Notes: a model not told the origin generated them from the letters alone. A stretch of DNA of 64,000 nt from Massilibacteroides vaginae (GCF_900178525.1 NZ_FXDJ01000007.1:62001-126000); one strand, 5' to 3'; shown: positions 28,374 to 37,684, counted from the first letter of the stretch. Translations and numbers: made by a program.

Positions 28374-28457
28374 ATGAAAACTATCAAATTCTTTCTATTG
28401 GTTCTTACAACACTGACAGTTAGCACAATCTTTTATGCTTGTGATGATGATAGATAA
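28374..28457 (+). pseudogene. Truncated lipoprotein start, probably remnant of a WG-repeat lipoprotein
   Basis: ATG at 28374 encodes 27 residues: a full lipoprotein signal with lipobox FYAC and an acidic CDDDR, then a TAA stop. About 70 bases later begins a WG-repeat reading frame without a signal. The simplest reading is one lipoprotein gene broken by a nonsense change or deletion. Confidence 0.45.
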
Positions 28458-28526
28458 AAATCACACATGGATACAAAAAGAGAAGATATTAAAATGTCCA
28501 AATAAGAAACTAAAAAGAAATTCGTT

Positions 28527-28721
28527 ATGGCATCCGAAGTGCAAAAATTAGTACCATCAGAACATAATGGGAAATGGGGATTTATTGATAAAATAACTGA
28601 AGAAGTGATTGTGCCATACAGATATGACGATGCCCGGTATTTTACGAAAGAGGGCAAAGCAAAAGTGAAATTAAACGGTGAAGCATTTTTTATAGATGTA
28701 AACGAAAATAGAGTTGAATAA
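28527..28721 (+). CDS. Short WG-repeat protein, probably a fragment
   Basis: The 64-residue frame contains one clear WG (KWG) repeat: [23 protein letters not shown] near residues 15-37. WG proteins usually hold many repeats and are often secreted, so a single repeat without a signal suggests the 3' remnant of a larger gene whose start may be the truncated lipoprotein upstream. Confidence 0.45.
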   Translation: MASEVQKLVPSEHNGKWGFIDKITEEVIVPYRYDDARYFTKEGKAKVKLNGEAFFIDVNENRVE

Positions 28722-28728
28722 ACAAGCT

Positions 28729-29211
28729 ATGTTAATTAAACAAATAACTGATAATAAAAAGAGGTTTCTTGATCTATTGCTATTGGGCGATGAACAGGAA
28801 AGTATGATTGATCGCTATCTTGAATCCGGCGATTTGTTTGCGTTGTATGATGATGAGCTGATAGCTGTTTGTGTTGTTTCAGAAGAGGATAGTGCTACTT
28901 GCGAGTTGAAAAACATGGCAGTATATGAACAGTTTCAGAGGCAAGGTTACGGAAGGTTATTGATTGAATACATTTCGGATTTTTACAAAGATCGGTATAA
29001 AACAATGCTTGTAGGCACCGGTGAGGTTCCATCAATATTGTCATTCTATAAACGTTGCGGATTTGAGTTATCCCACCGTATAAAAAACTTCTTCACAGAT
29101 AATTATGATCATATAATGATTGAAGAAGGTGTTCAGCTTATTGATATGATTTATTTAAAAAAGAATATTCTTAAGGCTATGATTAAACGTAAAAGTTTAC
29201 AAACCAGGTGA
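28729..29211 (+). CDS. GNAT family N-acetyltransferase
   Basis: The protein is a single GNAT domain with acetyl-CoA loop [13 protein letters not shown], preceded by LKNMAVYE and followed by [12 protein letters not shown] at 28729 is preferred to the upstream TTG at 28714, which overlaps the preceding stop. Resembles small acetyltransferases of the YvbK/ElaA type; substrate unknown. Confidence 0.78.
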   Translation: MLIKQITDNKKRFLDLLLLGDEQESMIDRYLESGDLFALYDDELIAVCVVSEEDSATCELKNMAVYEQFQRQGYGRLLIEYISDFYKDRYKTMLVGTGEVPSILSFYKRCGFELSHRIKNFFTDNYDHIMIEEGVQLIDMIYLKKNILKAMIKRKSLQTR

Positions 29212-29302
29212 TTCTGAACTATCCTGCGAGATAAATTGTTTTAACACCATAGAACGTATTTTTTTGAAGTTTGGTTGTTTACAATTTTAAAAGAACCGAA
29301 AG

Positions 29303-30538
29303 ATGAGTAGATTTAAGATCACAACAATAATTTTGTTCTCTTTTGTTTATATATCTGCATCTTGTCAGGAAGAACAAGAAAACAAGACAGAAGAACCGCC
29401 TAAAGAACAATTGCCTCCTGTAGAAACACGGAAACCGAACACAAGTTATAAACCTGCATTTGACGGACAAACACGTATTTCCGGCGTAAAAACAGCTACT
29501 CCTTATGAAGTAAAGATTATAGCCGATGGTTTATCTAAACCTTGGGGCGTAACGGCACTTCCTGATGGAAGATTGATAATTACGGAGAAAGCAGGAACAT
29601 TACGCATTGCAACAACAAGTGGTGAACTAAGTGCTCCTATAATAGGTTTTCCGGGAGTAGACGACAGAAGTCAAGGCGGATTGTTAGATGTAGCACCTGC
29701 TCCTGATTTTGAAACAAGCCGGATTCTCTATTTTACTTTTGCCGAAAAAACAGCACAAGGCTCGCTTACGGCTGTGGGGAAAGGAAAACTCGCTGCTGAC
29801 GAAAAACAAATAGAAAGTTTTCAGGTTATTTTCAGGGCTATCCCATACTTCGATAACAGCATGCATTTTGGAAGCCGTATTGTTTTCGATAATAAAGGAG
29901 ATATTTTCGTATCGACAGGCGAACGATCTGATATGGCAACACGGCCTAAAGCTCAGTTATTAAACAATGGATATGGCAAGGTAATACATATTACAACAAA
30001 TGGTAATCCTGTAGACGGAAATCCATTTATCAATACACCGGGTGCGCTGCCTGAAATTTATACTTACGGACATCGTAATCCGCAAGGTTTAGCGATTCAT
30101 CCTACAACGCAAGAACTCTGGTTGTCTGAAATGGGACCTCGCGGTGGAGATGAGATCAATTTGATAAAACCCGGTAAGAATTACGGATGGGCAACAATAA
30201 CCTATGGCATTGAATATAGCGGACAAACTATTGGCGACGGAATTACTCAGAAAGAAGGTATGGAACAGCCCGTATATTACTGGGATCCGGTTTTTTCTCC
30301 AAGTGGAATGACTTTTTATAGCTCTGATGTTATTTCCGAATGGAAAAACAACTTATTTATCGGGGGTCTAAACAGTAAACACATCGTTCGAATTGTACTC
30401 AAAGACAACAAAGTAATTGGCGAAGAGCGATTGCTAACGGATGAAGATCAACGCTTTCGAGACATAGGAGAAGGAAAAGACGGAGCACTTTATGCAATCA
30501 CAGACGAAGGAAGGCTTTACAGAATAGCTAAAAAATGA
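29303..30538 (+). CDS. PQQ-dependent sugar dehydrogenase, lipoprotein
   Basis: The 411-residue protein has a lipoprotein signal (lipobox SASC, Cys near residue 21) and a beta-propeller of the glucose/sorbosone dehydrogenase family. Motifs include LSKPWGVTALPDGRLIITEKAG near residue 75, HFGSRIVFDNKGDIFVSTGER, GHRNPQGLAIHP and SEMGPRGGDEINLI. Such enzymes oxidise aldoses in the periplasm with pyrroloquinoline quinone as cofactor; whether this host makes PQQ cannot be seen here. Confidence 0.85.
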   Translation: MSRFKITTIILFSFVYISASCQEEQENKTEEPPKEQLPPVETRKPNTSYKPAFDGQTRISGVKTATPYEVKIIADGLSKPWGVTALPDGRLIITEKAGTLRIATTSGELSAPIIGFPGVDDRSQGGLLDVAPAPDFETSRILYFTFAEKTAQGSLTAVGKGKLAADEKQIESFQVIFRAIPYFDNSMHFGSRIVFDNKGDIFVSTGERSDMATRPKAQLLNNGYGKVIHITTNGNPVDGNPFINTPGALPEIYTYGHRNPQGLAIHPTTQELWLSEMGPRGGDEINLIKPGKNYGWATITYGIEYSGQTIGDGITQKEGMEQPVYYWDPVFSPSGMTFYSSDVISEWKNNLFIGGLNSKHIVRIVLKDNKVIGEERLLTDEDQRFRDIGEGKDGALYAITDEGRLYRIAKK

Positions 30539-30665
30539 TCAGATCCACAAATCCGTATATAAAAATCAGATTAATCATACAGTAAAATATATTTTTTATC
30601 ACTATCTATCACTTCATGACAGGGCAAACAAAGTTTCACTACATATATATATGTAACTTTATTTA

Positions 30666-30673
30666 TATCTTTG
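30666..30673 (+). promoter_or_regulatory. Promoter -7 element for recR
   Basis: TATCTTTG, an exact TAnnTTTG match, lies 19 bases before the recR start. Confidence 0.65.
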
Positions 30674-30692
30674 CTCTTCTGAAATTATAATC

Positions 30693-31316
30693 ATGAATCA
30701 AAAGCTTCCATCTGTTTTATTGGAAAACGCGGTCAACGAACTGGCGTCATTGCCTGGAATAGGAAAAAAAACAGCTCTACGGTTAGCTCTATATATGCTT
30801 AGGAGAGACATTGGATATACAGAAAGTTTTGCCTCTGCACTTGTGAGTCTAAGGCGTGACGTTGTGTATTGTAAAAAATGTCATAATATTTCCGATCACG
30901 AAATCTGCTCGATTTGTTCGAATCCGGCCCGCGACCATTCTTTAATCTGTGTGGTTGAGAACATTAAGGAAGTAATGGTGATTGAAAACACGGGTCAGTT
31001 CAAGGGTGTTTATCATGTTTTGGGAGGTATAATCTCTCCCATGGATGGTATCGGTCCCGGCGATCTTCAGATCAACAGTCTTGTGGAACGTGTGGCTAAG
31101 GGAGAAGTAAAAGAGGTTATTCTGGCGTTGAGCACAACCATGGAAGGCGATACAACCAATTTCTTCATTTACAGAAAACTATCCCCCTACTCTATTCAAG
31201 TAAGTGTAATAGCCAGAGGCGTGTCTATCGGTGATGAAATTGAATACACAGACGAAGTAACGCTTGGACGCTCTATTCAGAACCGCACCAGTTTTAATGA
31301 TTCAATAAAAATTTAG
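30693..31316 (+). CDS. recR: Recombination protein RecR
   Basis: The 207-residue protein has the N-terminal helix-hairpin-helix [20 protein letters not shown], a four-Cys zinc motif (CKKCHN...CSICSN, near residues 58-76), and a Toprim domain ([15 protein letters not shown] near 85). It acts with RecF/RecO in gap repair and RecA loading. The family-standard length is about 200 residues. Confidence 0.94.
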   Translation: MNQKLPSVLLENAVNELASLPGIGKKTALRLALYMLRRDIGYTESFASALVSLRRDVVYCKKCHNISDHEICSICSNPARDHSLICVVENIKEVMVIENTGQFKGVYHVLGGIISPMDGIGPGDLQINSLVERVAKGEVKEVILALSTTMEGDTTNFFIYRKLSPYSIQVSVIARGVSIGDEIEYTDEVTLGRSIQNRTSFNDSIKI

Positions 31317-31324
31317 TTGCATAC

Positions 31325-32503
31325 ATGTACGAAAAGAAAGTTTCCATAGTTATTGTAAATTATAATGTTTGCTTCTTTCTGGAGCAATGTTTGCATTCGG
31401 TACAAGCCGCGATTAGTGGTATTGATGCTGAAATAATTGTAGTTGACAATAACTCTACCGATGGATCTGTGGCCTACCTTAGCCCGAAGTTTCCGGATGT
31501 ATTATTCATTGAGAATAAATCAAATACGGGTTTTAGTAAAGCAAATAATCAAGCACTAAAGCAATGTCAGGGAGAATATATTTTAGTTCTTAACCCCGAC
31601 ACCGTAATTGGAGAAGAAAGCATTCGTACACTTTGCTTTTTTATGGATGAACACGAGAAGGCAGGTGCTGCAGGTGTGAAAATGATAGACGGGTGTGGCA
31701 TTTTCCTGCCTGAAAGCAAACGTAGTTTTCCCACCCCCTGGATTTCTTTCTGCAAGCTGTTCGGGCTCAGTAAGCTATTCCCTAACTCACGCCAATTCGC
31801 AGCCTATAGTCTACCCTATCTAAGCCACAATAAACAACACAAAGTAGACGTTCTTGCCGGTGCGTTTATGTTTATAAGACATGATGCGTTGAAAAAAACA
31901 GGACTGTTTGATGAAGCTTTTTTCATGTATGGTGAAGATATCGATCTTTCATACCGGATAAAACTATCCGGCTATACGAACTATTACCTGCCCGAACGAA
32001 TTTTGCATTATAAGGGTGAAAGTACTATGCATGGGAATATAAAATACATCCGTGCATTTTATGACGCTATGTTGATCTTCTATAAGAAATACTATCCTAA
32101 ATCCGGCTGGATAATGCGTTCTTGTATAAGGATAGCATTAGGCTTCAAGTCGGTATGGACTTCTTGCTTTGGAAGAAAAAACGCAACTACACCCAAACTT
32201 AAGCATAAAAAAAGACGCGCGTTAATTCTTTGTGATGAGATTCATTTTGAGAAGTTGAAACAAATGTGTGCGACTCGTGTACCTGAACTGGAGTTTATTA
32301 ATCATTGGAACTTAAATGAAGAGCGCGCCATGGATGCAATAAGCAGACGTAATCAGATGAAAGGATTTACAGATATATTGTTCTCCTATCCTGATATGCG
32401 CTTTGAACAAATGCTGTTGTTTATGGACACAATGCCCAATAAAACAACATCCTATCACATTTACAACGAATTGAGCAATCATTTAGTTTCACCGGGGAAA
32501 TAA
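31325..32503 (+). CDS. Glycosyltransferase family 2
   Basis: The 392-residue protein has a GT-A fold: VSIVIVNYNVCFFLEQCLHSV at the start, VVDNNSTDGSVAYL near 39, VLNPDTVIGEES near 90, and FMYGEDIDLSYRIKLSGY near 203, as in rhamnosyltransferase-like GT2 enzymes of surface polysaccharide synthesis. It is nine bases downstream of recR, and this linkage is common in Bacteroidales. The C-terminal 110 residues form an additional domain with no clear assignment. Confidence 0.85.
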   Translation: MYEKKVSIVIVNYNVCFFLEQCLHSVQAAISGIDAEIIVVDNNSTDGSVAYLSPKFPDVLFIENKSNTGFSKANNQALKQCQGEYILVLNPDTVIGEESIRTLCFFMDEHEKAGAAGVKMIDGCGIFLPESKRSFPTPWISFCKLFGLSKLFPNSRQFAAYSLPYLSHNKQHKVDVLAGAFMFIRHDALKKTGLFDEAFFMYGEDIDLSYRIKLSGYTNYYLPERILHYKGESTMHGNIKYIRAFYDAMLIFYKKYYPKSGWIMRSCIRIALGFKSVWTSCFGRKNATTPKLKHKKRRALILCDEIHFEKLKQMCATRVPELEFINHWNLNEERAMDAISRRNQMKGFTDILFSYPDMRFEQMLLFMDTMPNKTTSYHIYNELSNHLVSPGK

Positions 32504-32597
32504 TATGAAACGAACAGGTAAAACAATCATTTACATTAAAAGTGAATGATTAGATAAATTGCATACTACCTTAATGCGAAAAACAAACTATAATCGT

Positions 32598-33122
32598 ATG
32601 AAACTTTTAGAAGACAATATAATCCGTTTGCGTCCTCTTGAGCCGGAGGATCTGGAGTTGCTTTACAAATGGGAAAACGATGCGTCGTTGTGGACTTTAG
32701 GGGGTACAGTTTCTCCTTACTCCTATTATATTTTAAAAGAATACATCTCAGCGTCTTACAAAGACATTTATGAGCAAGGACAGCTACGGCTGATGATCAC
32801 CCTACAAGGTAGTAATACGTGTGTAGGTATGATTGATTTATACGACTTTAATCCACACAACAGCAGAGCCGGTATCGGGATTCTGATTGATACTGATCAT
32901 CAGAAAAAAGGGTATGCCCGAAATGCGGTTAAACTAATGACAGACTATGCTTTCCTGTTTTTAAAGCTTCACCAGTTATATGCTCATATTCCGGTAGCTA
33001 ACACGCCAAGCATAAATCTTTTCACTCACTGTGGATTTAAAGAATCAGGGATCTTGTATGATTGGAATTCTGTAATAGATGGTTTTAGTGATATCAGCGT
33101 AATGCAGCTGATCAAAAGCTAA
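32598..33122 (+). CDS. GNAT family N-acetyltransferase (RimJ/SpeG-like)
   Basis: The domain contains IRLRPLEPEDLELLYKWEND at the start, the acetyl-CoA loop HQKKGYARNAVKLM near residue 108, and PSINLFTHCGF at the end, fitting the RimJ/RimL/SpeG branch. ATG at 32598 is chosen over an upstream TTG at 32559 because the extra residues do not fit the family start. Its end overlaps the converging AlgH gene by four bases. Confidence 0.78.
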   Translation: MKLLEDNIIRLRPLEPEDLELLYKWENDASLWTLGGTVSPYSYYILKEYISASYKDIYEQGQLRLMITLQGSNTCVGMIDLYDFNPHNSRAGIGILIDTDHQKKGYARNAVKLMTDYAFLFLKLHQLYAHIPVANTPSINLFTHCGFKESGILYDWNSVIDGFSDISVMQLIKS

Positions 33123-33718
33123 TTAAGATGTGGATCTTTCGGAAACTTTGTCCAGGTTTCGTATTCTTTTCCTAACAATTCAAGCGAAGACTTCCAAAAA
33201 GCCTCTCCATCGGCTAAAAGAGTAAACGGAGGCTTAGCTTCATCGCTTACTAACCAAGAGTCAGCATCAATCTCACCGCCCAACTGCCCTTTTGTCCAAC
33301 CGGAATACCCCAGGAAAAATTTTATTTTACCCTCAACCGGATTTCCATTTAAAATATACTCCTTAATACTATTAAAGTCACCATCAAACGACAGTCCTTT
33401 TGTAATGGGAAGTGTTTTAGGAACAATCGCTTCACTTAATGAATGAATAAAAAACAATCTATTAGAGCTTACAGGCCCTCCTAAATAAATTGGAATATCA
33501 TCAAATTCCTGTAATTCCGGGAAGAAAGAATTTAATACATAATCCGTTTTTTTATTCAACACAAATCCCATAGAACCATCTAACCCATGTTGAACGAGCA
33601 AAACCACAGAGCGTTGAAAATAAGAATCTTGCAAAAAAGGTTCGGAAATAAGAAGACTACCTTGTGAAGGTTGCTGGTTATTATGTTTTATCTTAAACAG
33701 GTTATCTTTATTTGCCAT
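33119..33718 (-). CDS. YqgE/AlgH family protein
   Basis: The 199-residue protein matches the DUF179/AlgH fold: GSLLISEPFLQDSYFQRSVVLLVQH near residues 20-44, GSMGFVLNKKTD near 48, YLGGPVSSNRLFFIHS near 78, and FFLGYSGWTKGQLGGEI near 134. Members are conserved cytoplasmic proteins without a settled role. The gene stands alone, separated from the upstream aminotransferase by a strong terminator. Confidence 0.88.
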   Translation of the reverse strand: MANKDNLFKIKHNNQQPSQGSLLISEPFLQDSYFQRSVVLLVQHGLDGSMGFVLNKKTDYVLNSFFPELQEFDDIPIYLGGPVSSNRLFFIHSLSEAIVPKTLPITKGLSFDGDFNSIKEYILNGNPVEGKIKFFLGYSGWTKGQLGGEIDADSWLVSDEAKPPFTLLADGEAFWKSSLELLGKEYETWTKFPKDPHLN

Positions 33719-33784
33719 AAACTATTTATTTAGAACTTTTTATTTCGCAATATAAAGTTTATCGCAATACAAAACAATAAAAAG

Positions 33785-33823
33785 CCCCGACCTTATGTTA
33801 ATATATCCTAACATAAGGTGGGG
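33785..33823. terminator. Strong hairpin between aminotransferase and algH genes
   Basis: CCCC (33785-33788) and ACCTTATGTTA (33790-33800) pair with TAACATAAGGT (33809-33819) and GGGG (33820-33823), with one bulged base. It lies just past the aminotransferase stop on the minus strand. Confidence 0.75.
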
Positions 33824-33830
33824 ATTTATG

Positions 33831-35144
33831 TTAAATCGGATGATTGGAATTAAACAAAGCAAGACGCTCATCCAACAACTGATACTGATTATCTTTTATA
33901 AATGAAGTACAAGCCCTCAAACCTTCCTGACCACTACCTGTTGTTGACAAGGAAATGGCACTCACACCATAGTAAATCAGTTCTTTCATCAACTCACCAC
34001 CGCTCATACCCGGATAGGCAATTGTAAAATAGAATCCATCAGCAATAGGCTCTCCCAAATCAAGATCGTAGACAATCTTAAATCCATGACGAAGAAAAAT
34101 ATCTTTTAATCTTTTTGCTCTCCGTCCATATTCTTTTGTCTCAGATACAAAATCGAATACACCGTCTGAAGCTGCCTTAAACATTGCCGCTAAAGCAAAT
34201 TGCGCAGAATGACTAGTTCCTGAAGAAAGCGCATAAAGTACCCTATGAGTGTACACAGTACCGAACGTTCCACCACCATAACGCTGAGTTAATCCCGCAA
34301 ATGATTTATGATATAGCTTGTCGGAAATCGCAGTCACCCCTATTCGCTGACCGGCATAACTAAAAGCCTTAGACCCTGAAATTTGCAAGATATAATTATC
34401 CGTATAATGTGCCACCGTAGGCTGAAAAGGAGCTTCAAAAGGCTGTCCTAATTCCTTTCTGAAATCCATTGCGAAGTAAGCCAGGTCCTCAATAACGATC
34501 GTATCAAATTTATTTGACATTTCGCCAATAATCTGCAATTCCTTATCTGTCAAACAAAACCAAGCAGGATTATTCGGGTTCGAATAAATCATTGCAGCAA
34601 TATTGCCCTTAGCCAAATAATCCTCAAGAACCTTACGCAATTTATCTCCCCGATATTCGTAAACATCAAAAGATTCATACTTATACCCCATCACCGTAAT
34701 TTGCTGTTTCTGAACTGGAAACCCGGGATCAATAAAAAGAATCGTATCCCGTTTAGCATCACACTGACAAGCAGTTAAAAAAGAAGCATAAGTACCCTGC
34801 ATTGACCCCGTAACAGGCACACACCCCTCCGGAGCAACCGCTATATTTAAAAAAGCCTTAATAAAACGAGAAGCCTCTTTCTTCAACACATCAGCTCCAT
34901 TAATATTCGGATAAACAGAAGCAATGCCATTCTCCAATGCCGCAATCTCAGCATCCACACCAACTTGTGCCGCCTTCAATCCGGGAACCCCCATTTCCAT
35001 GTGAATAAACTCTGTATTAGTATCCTTTTCAAGCTGAGATGCGATTGCCACAACCTCGCGAATTGTAGCTTTTCCAAAATCAGAAAGTCCATAACTGTCA
35101 ATAACACATTTAGCAATCTGATAATCTACCGGTGTATTTTTCAT
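33831..35144 (-). CDS. PLP-dependent aminotransferase, class I/II
   Basis: The protein has a fold-type I aminotransferase core: GSMQGTYASFLTA near residue 110, IYSNPNNPAWFCLTDKEL near 190, DLAYFAMDFR near 222, and the PLP lysine in ISGSKAFSYAGQRIGVTA near 262. ATG at 35144 is preferred over a TTG at 35150. A minus-strand TATTTTTG at 35168-35175 fits the -7 consensus. Substrate cannot be read from sequence; aromatic or branched amino acids are possible. Confidence 0.82.
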   Translation of the reverse strand: MKNTPVDYQIAKCVIDSYGLSDFGKATIREVVAIASQLEKDTNTEFIHMEMGVPGLKAAQVGVDAEIAALENGIASVYPNINGADVLKKEASRFIKAFLNIAVAPEGCVPVTGSMQGTYASFLTACQCDAKRDTILFIDPGFPVQKQQITVMGYKYESFDVYEYRGDKLRKVLEDYLAKGNIAAMIYSNPNNPAWFCLTDKELQIIGEMSNKFDTIVIEDLAYFAMDFRKELGQPFEAPFQPTVAHYTDNYILQISGSKAFSYAGQRIGVTAISDKLYHKSFAGLTQRYGGGTFGTVYTHRVLYALSSGTSHSAQFALAAMFKAASDGVFDFVSETKEYGRRAKRLKDIFLRHGFKIVYDLDLGEPIADGFYFTIAYPGMSGGELMKELIYYGVSAISLSTTGSGQEGLRACTSFIKDNQYQLLDERLALFNSNHPI

Positions 35145-35237
35145 GATCAATATATAATTAGTACCAACAAAAATAGGAATTTTATCCTTCCCCTCCCTTT
35201 TTTATCACAAAACTATTGTAAAACCAAATAATCCCCC

Positions 35238-35245
35238 TATCTTTG
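35238..35245 (+). promoter_or_regulatory. Promoter for tRNA-Asp
   Basis: TATCTTTG at 35238-35245 is preceded by TTG at 35216-35218 with exactly 19 bases between, the canonical Bacteroidetes arrangement, 37 bases before the tRNA. Confidence 0.8.
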
Positions 35246-35281
35246 CATCGCAATTCAGAGGAATAGCAACAAAACAAAAAT

Positions 35282-35355
35282 GGTGTGGTAGTTCAGCTGG
35301 TTAGAATACCTGCCTGTCACGCAGGGGGTCGCGGGTTCGAGTCCCGTCCATACCG
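35282..35355 (+). tRNA. tRNA-Asp (anticodon GTC)
   Basis: A full cloverleaf of 74 nt: acceptor GGTGTGG with CCATACC (one G-T pair), anticodon arm CCTGC CTGTCAC GCAGG, T arm ending GGTTCGAGTCC, and discriminator G with no encoded CCA. The integrative element begins immediately downstream, so the tRNA 3' end is the likely attachment site. Confidence 0.95.
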
Positions 35356-35394
35356 CTGGTAGCCTAAGACAATAGGCGACAGAAGTAAGACAAA

Positions 35395-35427
35395 CCCTTC
35401 AAATTCAGTGAATTTGGAGGGTTTTTT
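35395..35427 (+). terminator. Hairpin after tRNA-Asp
   Basis: CCCTTCAAATTC (35395-35406) pairs with GAATTTGGAGGG (35410-35421), one G-T pair, loop AGT, followed by six T. It ends the tRNA transcript and separates it from the element. Confidence 0.8.
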
Positions 35428-35429
35428 GC

Positions 35430-35652
35430 GTTTAAACTGTCTGGGTCGAAAGACAAAAATAAGCCAAGAAACGCCAAATTCGTAGATTCAAAGTGTACCC
35501 CTTTTTATTTTTTGCCTTGGGGGTACGGCATTTCAAATACAAGGGGGTACAGTTTGTCCAAAATTGGCAGTCTGTTGTCGTGAATTGGCACTGCATATAG
35601 AACTCAAATTTAATCAGTTACAAGTAATTTTGTTTCATTAAAATTTGAGTTT
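35430..35652. other. Candidate integrase arm-site region with repeats and operator-like inverted repeat
   Basis: Between the tRNA terminator and the integrase lie GTACCCC (35495-35501), GGGGGTAC (35519-35526) and GGGGGTAC (35543-35550). On the minus strand, a CAGTGCCAA...CTGCCA block (about 35564-35594) resembles repeats found at 39405 and 54611. An inverted repeat AACTCAAATTTAAT (35601-35614) and ATTAAAATTTGAGTT (35637-35651) flanks a -7 element TAATTTTG (35625-35632). These look like recombinase arm sites and an operator or leader hairpin for the integrase. Confidence 0.5.
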
Positions 35653-37101
35653 ATGAAATCTACATTCCGAATTCTTTTCTACCTGAAAAGAGACAAACAG
35701 AAAGCAGACGGCACAGTTCCAATTTGGTGTCGCATTACGGTTGACGGACAAGCAACCCGTTTCAATACCAAGTCAGACATTCATCCCGATTCTTGGGATT
35801 CTAAAGCCGCAAAAGCAAGCGGAAAGACAAAAGAGGCAATGGCAATCAATTCTCTTTTGGACACAATCAAAGCAAGTATCTATAAAGTTTACTACGACTT
35901 ACAGACACGTGAGAACGATGTTAATGCCGAACGTGTGAAAAACATTTTTCTTGGTATTGAAGTCAAACAACAGACCATATTAGAACTATTCAAGCGTCAT
36001 AACGAAGACGTAGAAAAGTTAGTTGGTATCAGTCGGTCAAAAGGAACACTTCAAAAGTATGAGATTGCCCGTAAACACCTTACCCGATTTATCCAAGAGA
36101 AATACAGTGTATCGGACATTTCGCTGAAAGAAATCAATCACATGTTCTTATGTGACTTTGAGATATTCTTGATGACTTCGTGCAACTGCGGCCCGAATAC
36201 AACAGCTAAATTCATGCAGCGATTTCGCACCATTATTATATCTGCAAAAAATAATGGATGGATTCACATAGACCCATTCGCCAACTATAAAATAAGGTTT
36301 CAGAAAGTTGACAAGGGCTACTTGACGCATGAACAAATCGAAACTATCATGCAAAAAGAGTTTACCACTAAACGCTTGGAACAGGTCAGGGATATTTTTG
36401 TGTTCAGTTGTTGGACTGGACTTGCCTACATTGATGTTAAGAACTTACGGGAAACCAATATTCGGACTTCTTTCGATGGCAACCTATGGATAATGGGAAA
36501 GCGAGAAAAAACGGGCGTAAACTTCAATGTTCCCCTACTGGATATTCCAAAACAGATTATAGAAAAATACGAAGGCAAGTTACCGAACAAAATGGTGCTT
36601 CCTGTTCCGAGCAATCAAAAAATGAATGAATATCTCAAAGAAATCGGCGGATTGTGCGGTATTGAGAAAGAGTTAACATTTCATTTAGCACGCCATTCAT
36701 TTGCTACTCTGACACTTAGCAAGGGTGTATCCATTGAAAGCGTGAGTAAGATGTTGGGACATACCAACATCAAAACAACTCAAATTTATGCCAAAATTAC
36801 GGATACTAAAGTCAGTAATGATATGGCTTCTTTTGCAGAAAAGTTGGAAAGTACAAAAACAAAATCCAAATCGAAGTTAGACAGCCTGTTTGAATGCCTT
36901 TCTTTGAATGAAAAAATGCACCTGTTCAACCTTCCTACCACCCTATCTTCCGATAATGAACGAGAAAAACGCATGTCCTTGATTTGGCAGAGCCTTTCAG
37001 AAGAAGAAAAGACTTCTCTTTGGGAAAAGGCGTTTGAAGACAATGAAATGACTGTTTTCAAACCCAAAGCGTTCATCCATAAATTAGTCGTTAATAAATA
37101 A
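35653..37101 (+). CDS. int: Tyrosine recombinase/integrase of the element
   Basis: The 482-residue protein has an N-terminal arm-binding domain (RILFYLKRDKQKADGTVPIWCRI), a SAM-like core-binding domain (about residues 105-205), and a C-terminal catalytic domain with HLARHSFATLTLSKGVSIESV, GHTN and the nucleophile Tyr in QIYAKI (near residue 379). Where most recombinases have T-G-L-R, this reads WTGLAYIDVKNL, so the first catalytic Arg is absent, as reported for IntDOT of CTnDOT. About 100 residues beyond the catalytic Tyr form an extension. It catalyses integration and excision. Confidence 0.93.
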   Translation: MKSTFRILFYLKRDKQKADGTVPIWCRITVDGQATRFNTKSDIHPDSWDSKAAKASGKTKEAMAINSLLDTIKASIYKVYYDLQTRENDVNAERVKNIFLGIEVKQQTILELFKRHNEDVEKLVGISRSKGTLQKYEIARKHLTRFIQEKYSVSDISLKEINHMFLCDFEIFLMTSCNCGPNTTAKFMQRFRTIIISAKNNGWIHIDPFANYKIRFQKVDKGYLTHEQIETIMQKEFTTKRLEQVRDIFVFSCWTGLAYIDVKNLRETNIRTSFDGNLWIMGKREKTGVNFNVPLLDIPKQIIEKYEGKLPNKMVLPVPSNQKMNEYLKEIGGLCGIEKELTFHLARHSFATLTLSKGVSIESVSKMLGHTNIKTTQIYAKITDTKVSNDMASFAEKLESTKTKSKSKLDSLFECLSLNEKMHLFNLPTTLSSDNEREKRMSLIWQSLSEEEKTSLWEKAFEDNEMTVFKPKAFIHKLVVNK

Positions 37102-37113
37102 AATCATAAAGTC

Positions 37114-37662
37114 ATGGAATTACAAGCAATCAAAAACAAAATTATCACCATTCAGGGACAACAAGTCATCCTCGATAGTGATGTCGCCGAACTGTACGGT
37201 GTGGAAACAAAGCGTATCAATGAGGCGGTAAAAAATAACCCTGATAAATTCCCCGAAGGGTACATTCTGTATTTGTCTATGGATGAAGCCATTTCTTCAA
37301 GGTCGAAAATTTCGACCTTGAAGAATACGAAGCGTGGTGACAACTTGAAGTACCCACCCAAAGCGTTCAGTGAACGCGGTTTGTATATGTTGGCGACCAT
37401 CCTAAAATCGCCTGTGGCAACCGAAACAACGATTGCCATTGTTGAAACATTCGCCAAAGTGCGGGAACTATCCCGAAACATTACCGAACTTCAACAGCAA
37501 ACGGATAAAGAGCAACAAAAAACGATGCTGCAAAAAAGCGGTGAAATCATGTCGGATATTATATGTAGCGATTTTGAAACAACCGATACGGAAACTACGC
37601 TCGAACTCAACCTTTTTGTGTTGGGCGTAAAGCATACCATTAAAAGAAAGCCTAAAAAATAA
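37114..37662 (+). CDS. ORF6N-domain protein
   Basis: The 182-residue protein has an N-terminal ORF6N DNA-binding domain (ITIQGQQVILDSDVAELYGVETKRINEAVKNNPDKFP, residues about 10-45) and a coiled-coil-like C-terminal half. ORF6N/KilA-type proteins are phage antirepressors or regulators. It lies 12 bases after the integrase and is probably co-transcribed. The coding sequence holds a 29-base perfect palindrome at 37295-37323. Confidence 0.85.
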   Translation: MELQAIKNKIITIQGQQVILDSDVAELYGVETKRINEAVKNNPDKFPEGYILYLSMDEAISSRSKISTLKNTKRGDNLKYPPKAFSERGLYMLATILKSPVATETTIAIVETFAKVRELSRNITELQQQTDKEQQKTMLQKSGEIMSDIICSDFETTDTETTLELNLFVLGVKHTIKRKPKK

Positions 37663-37684
37663 TGAGGCATTCGCAAAACATCGC

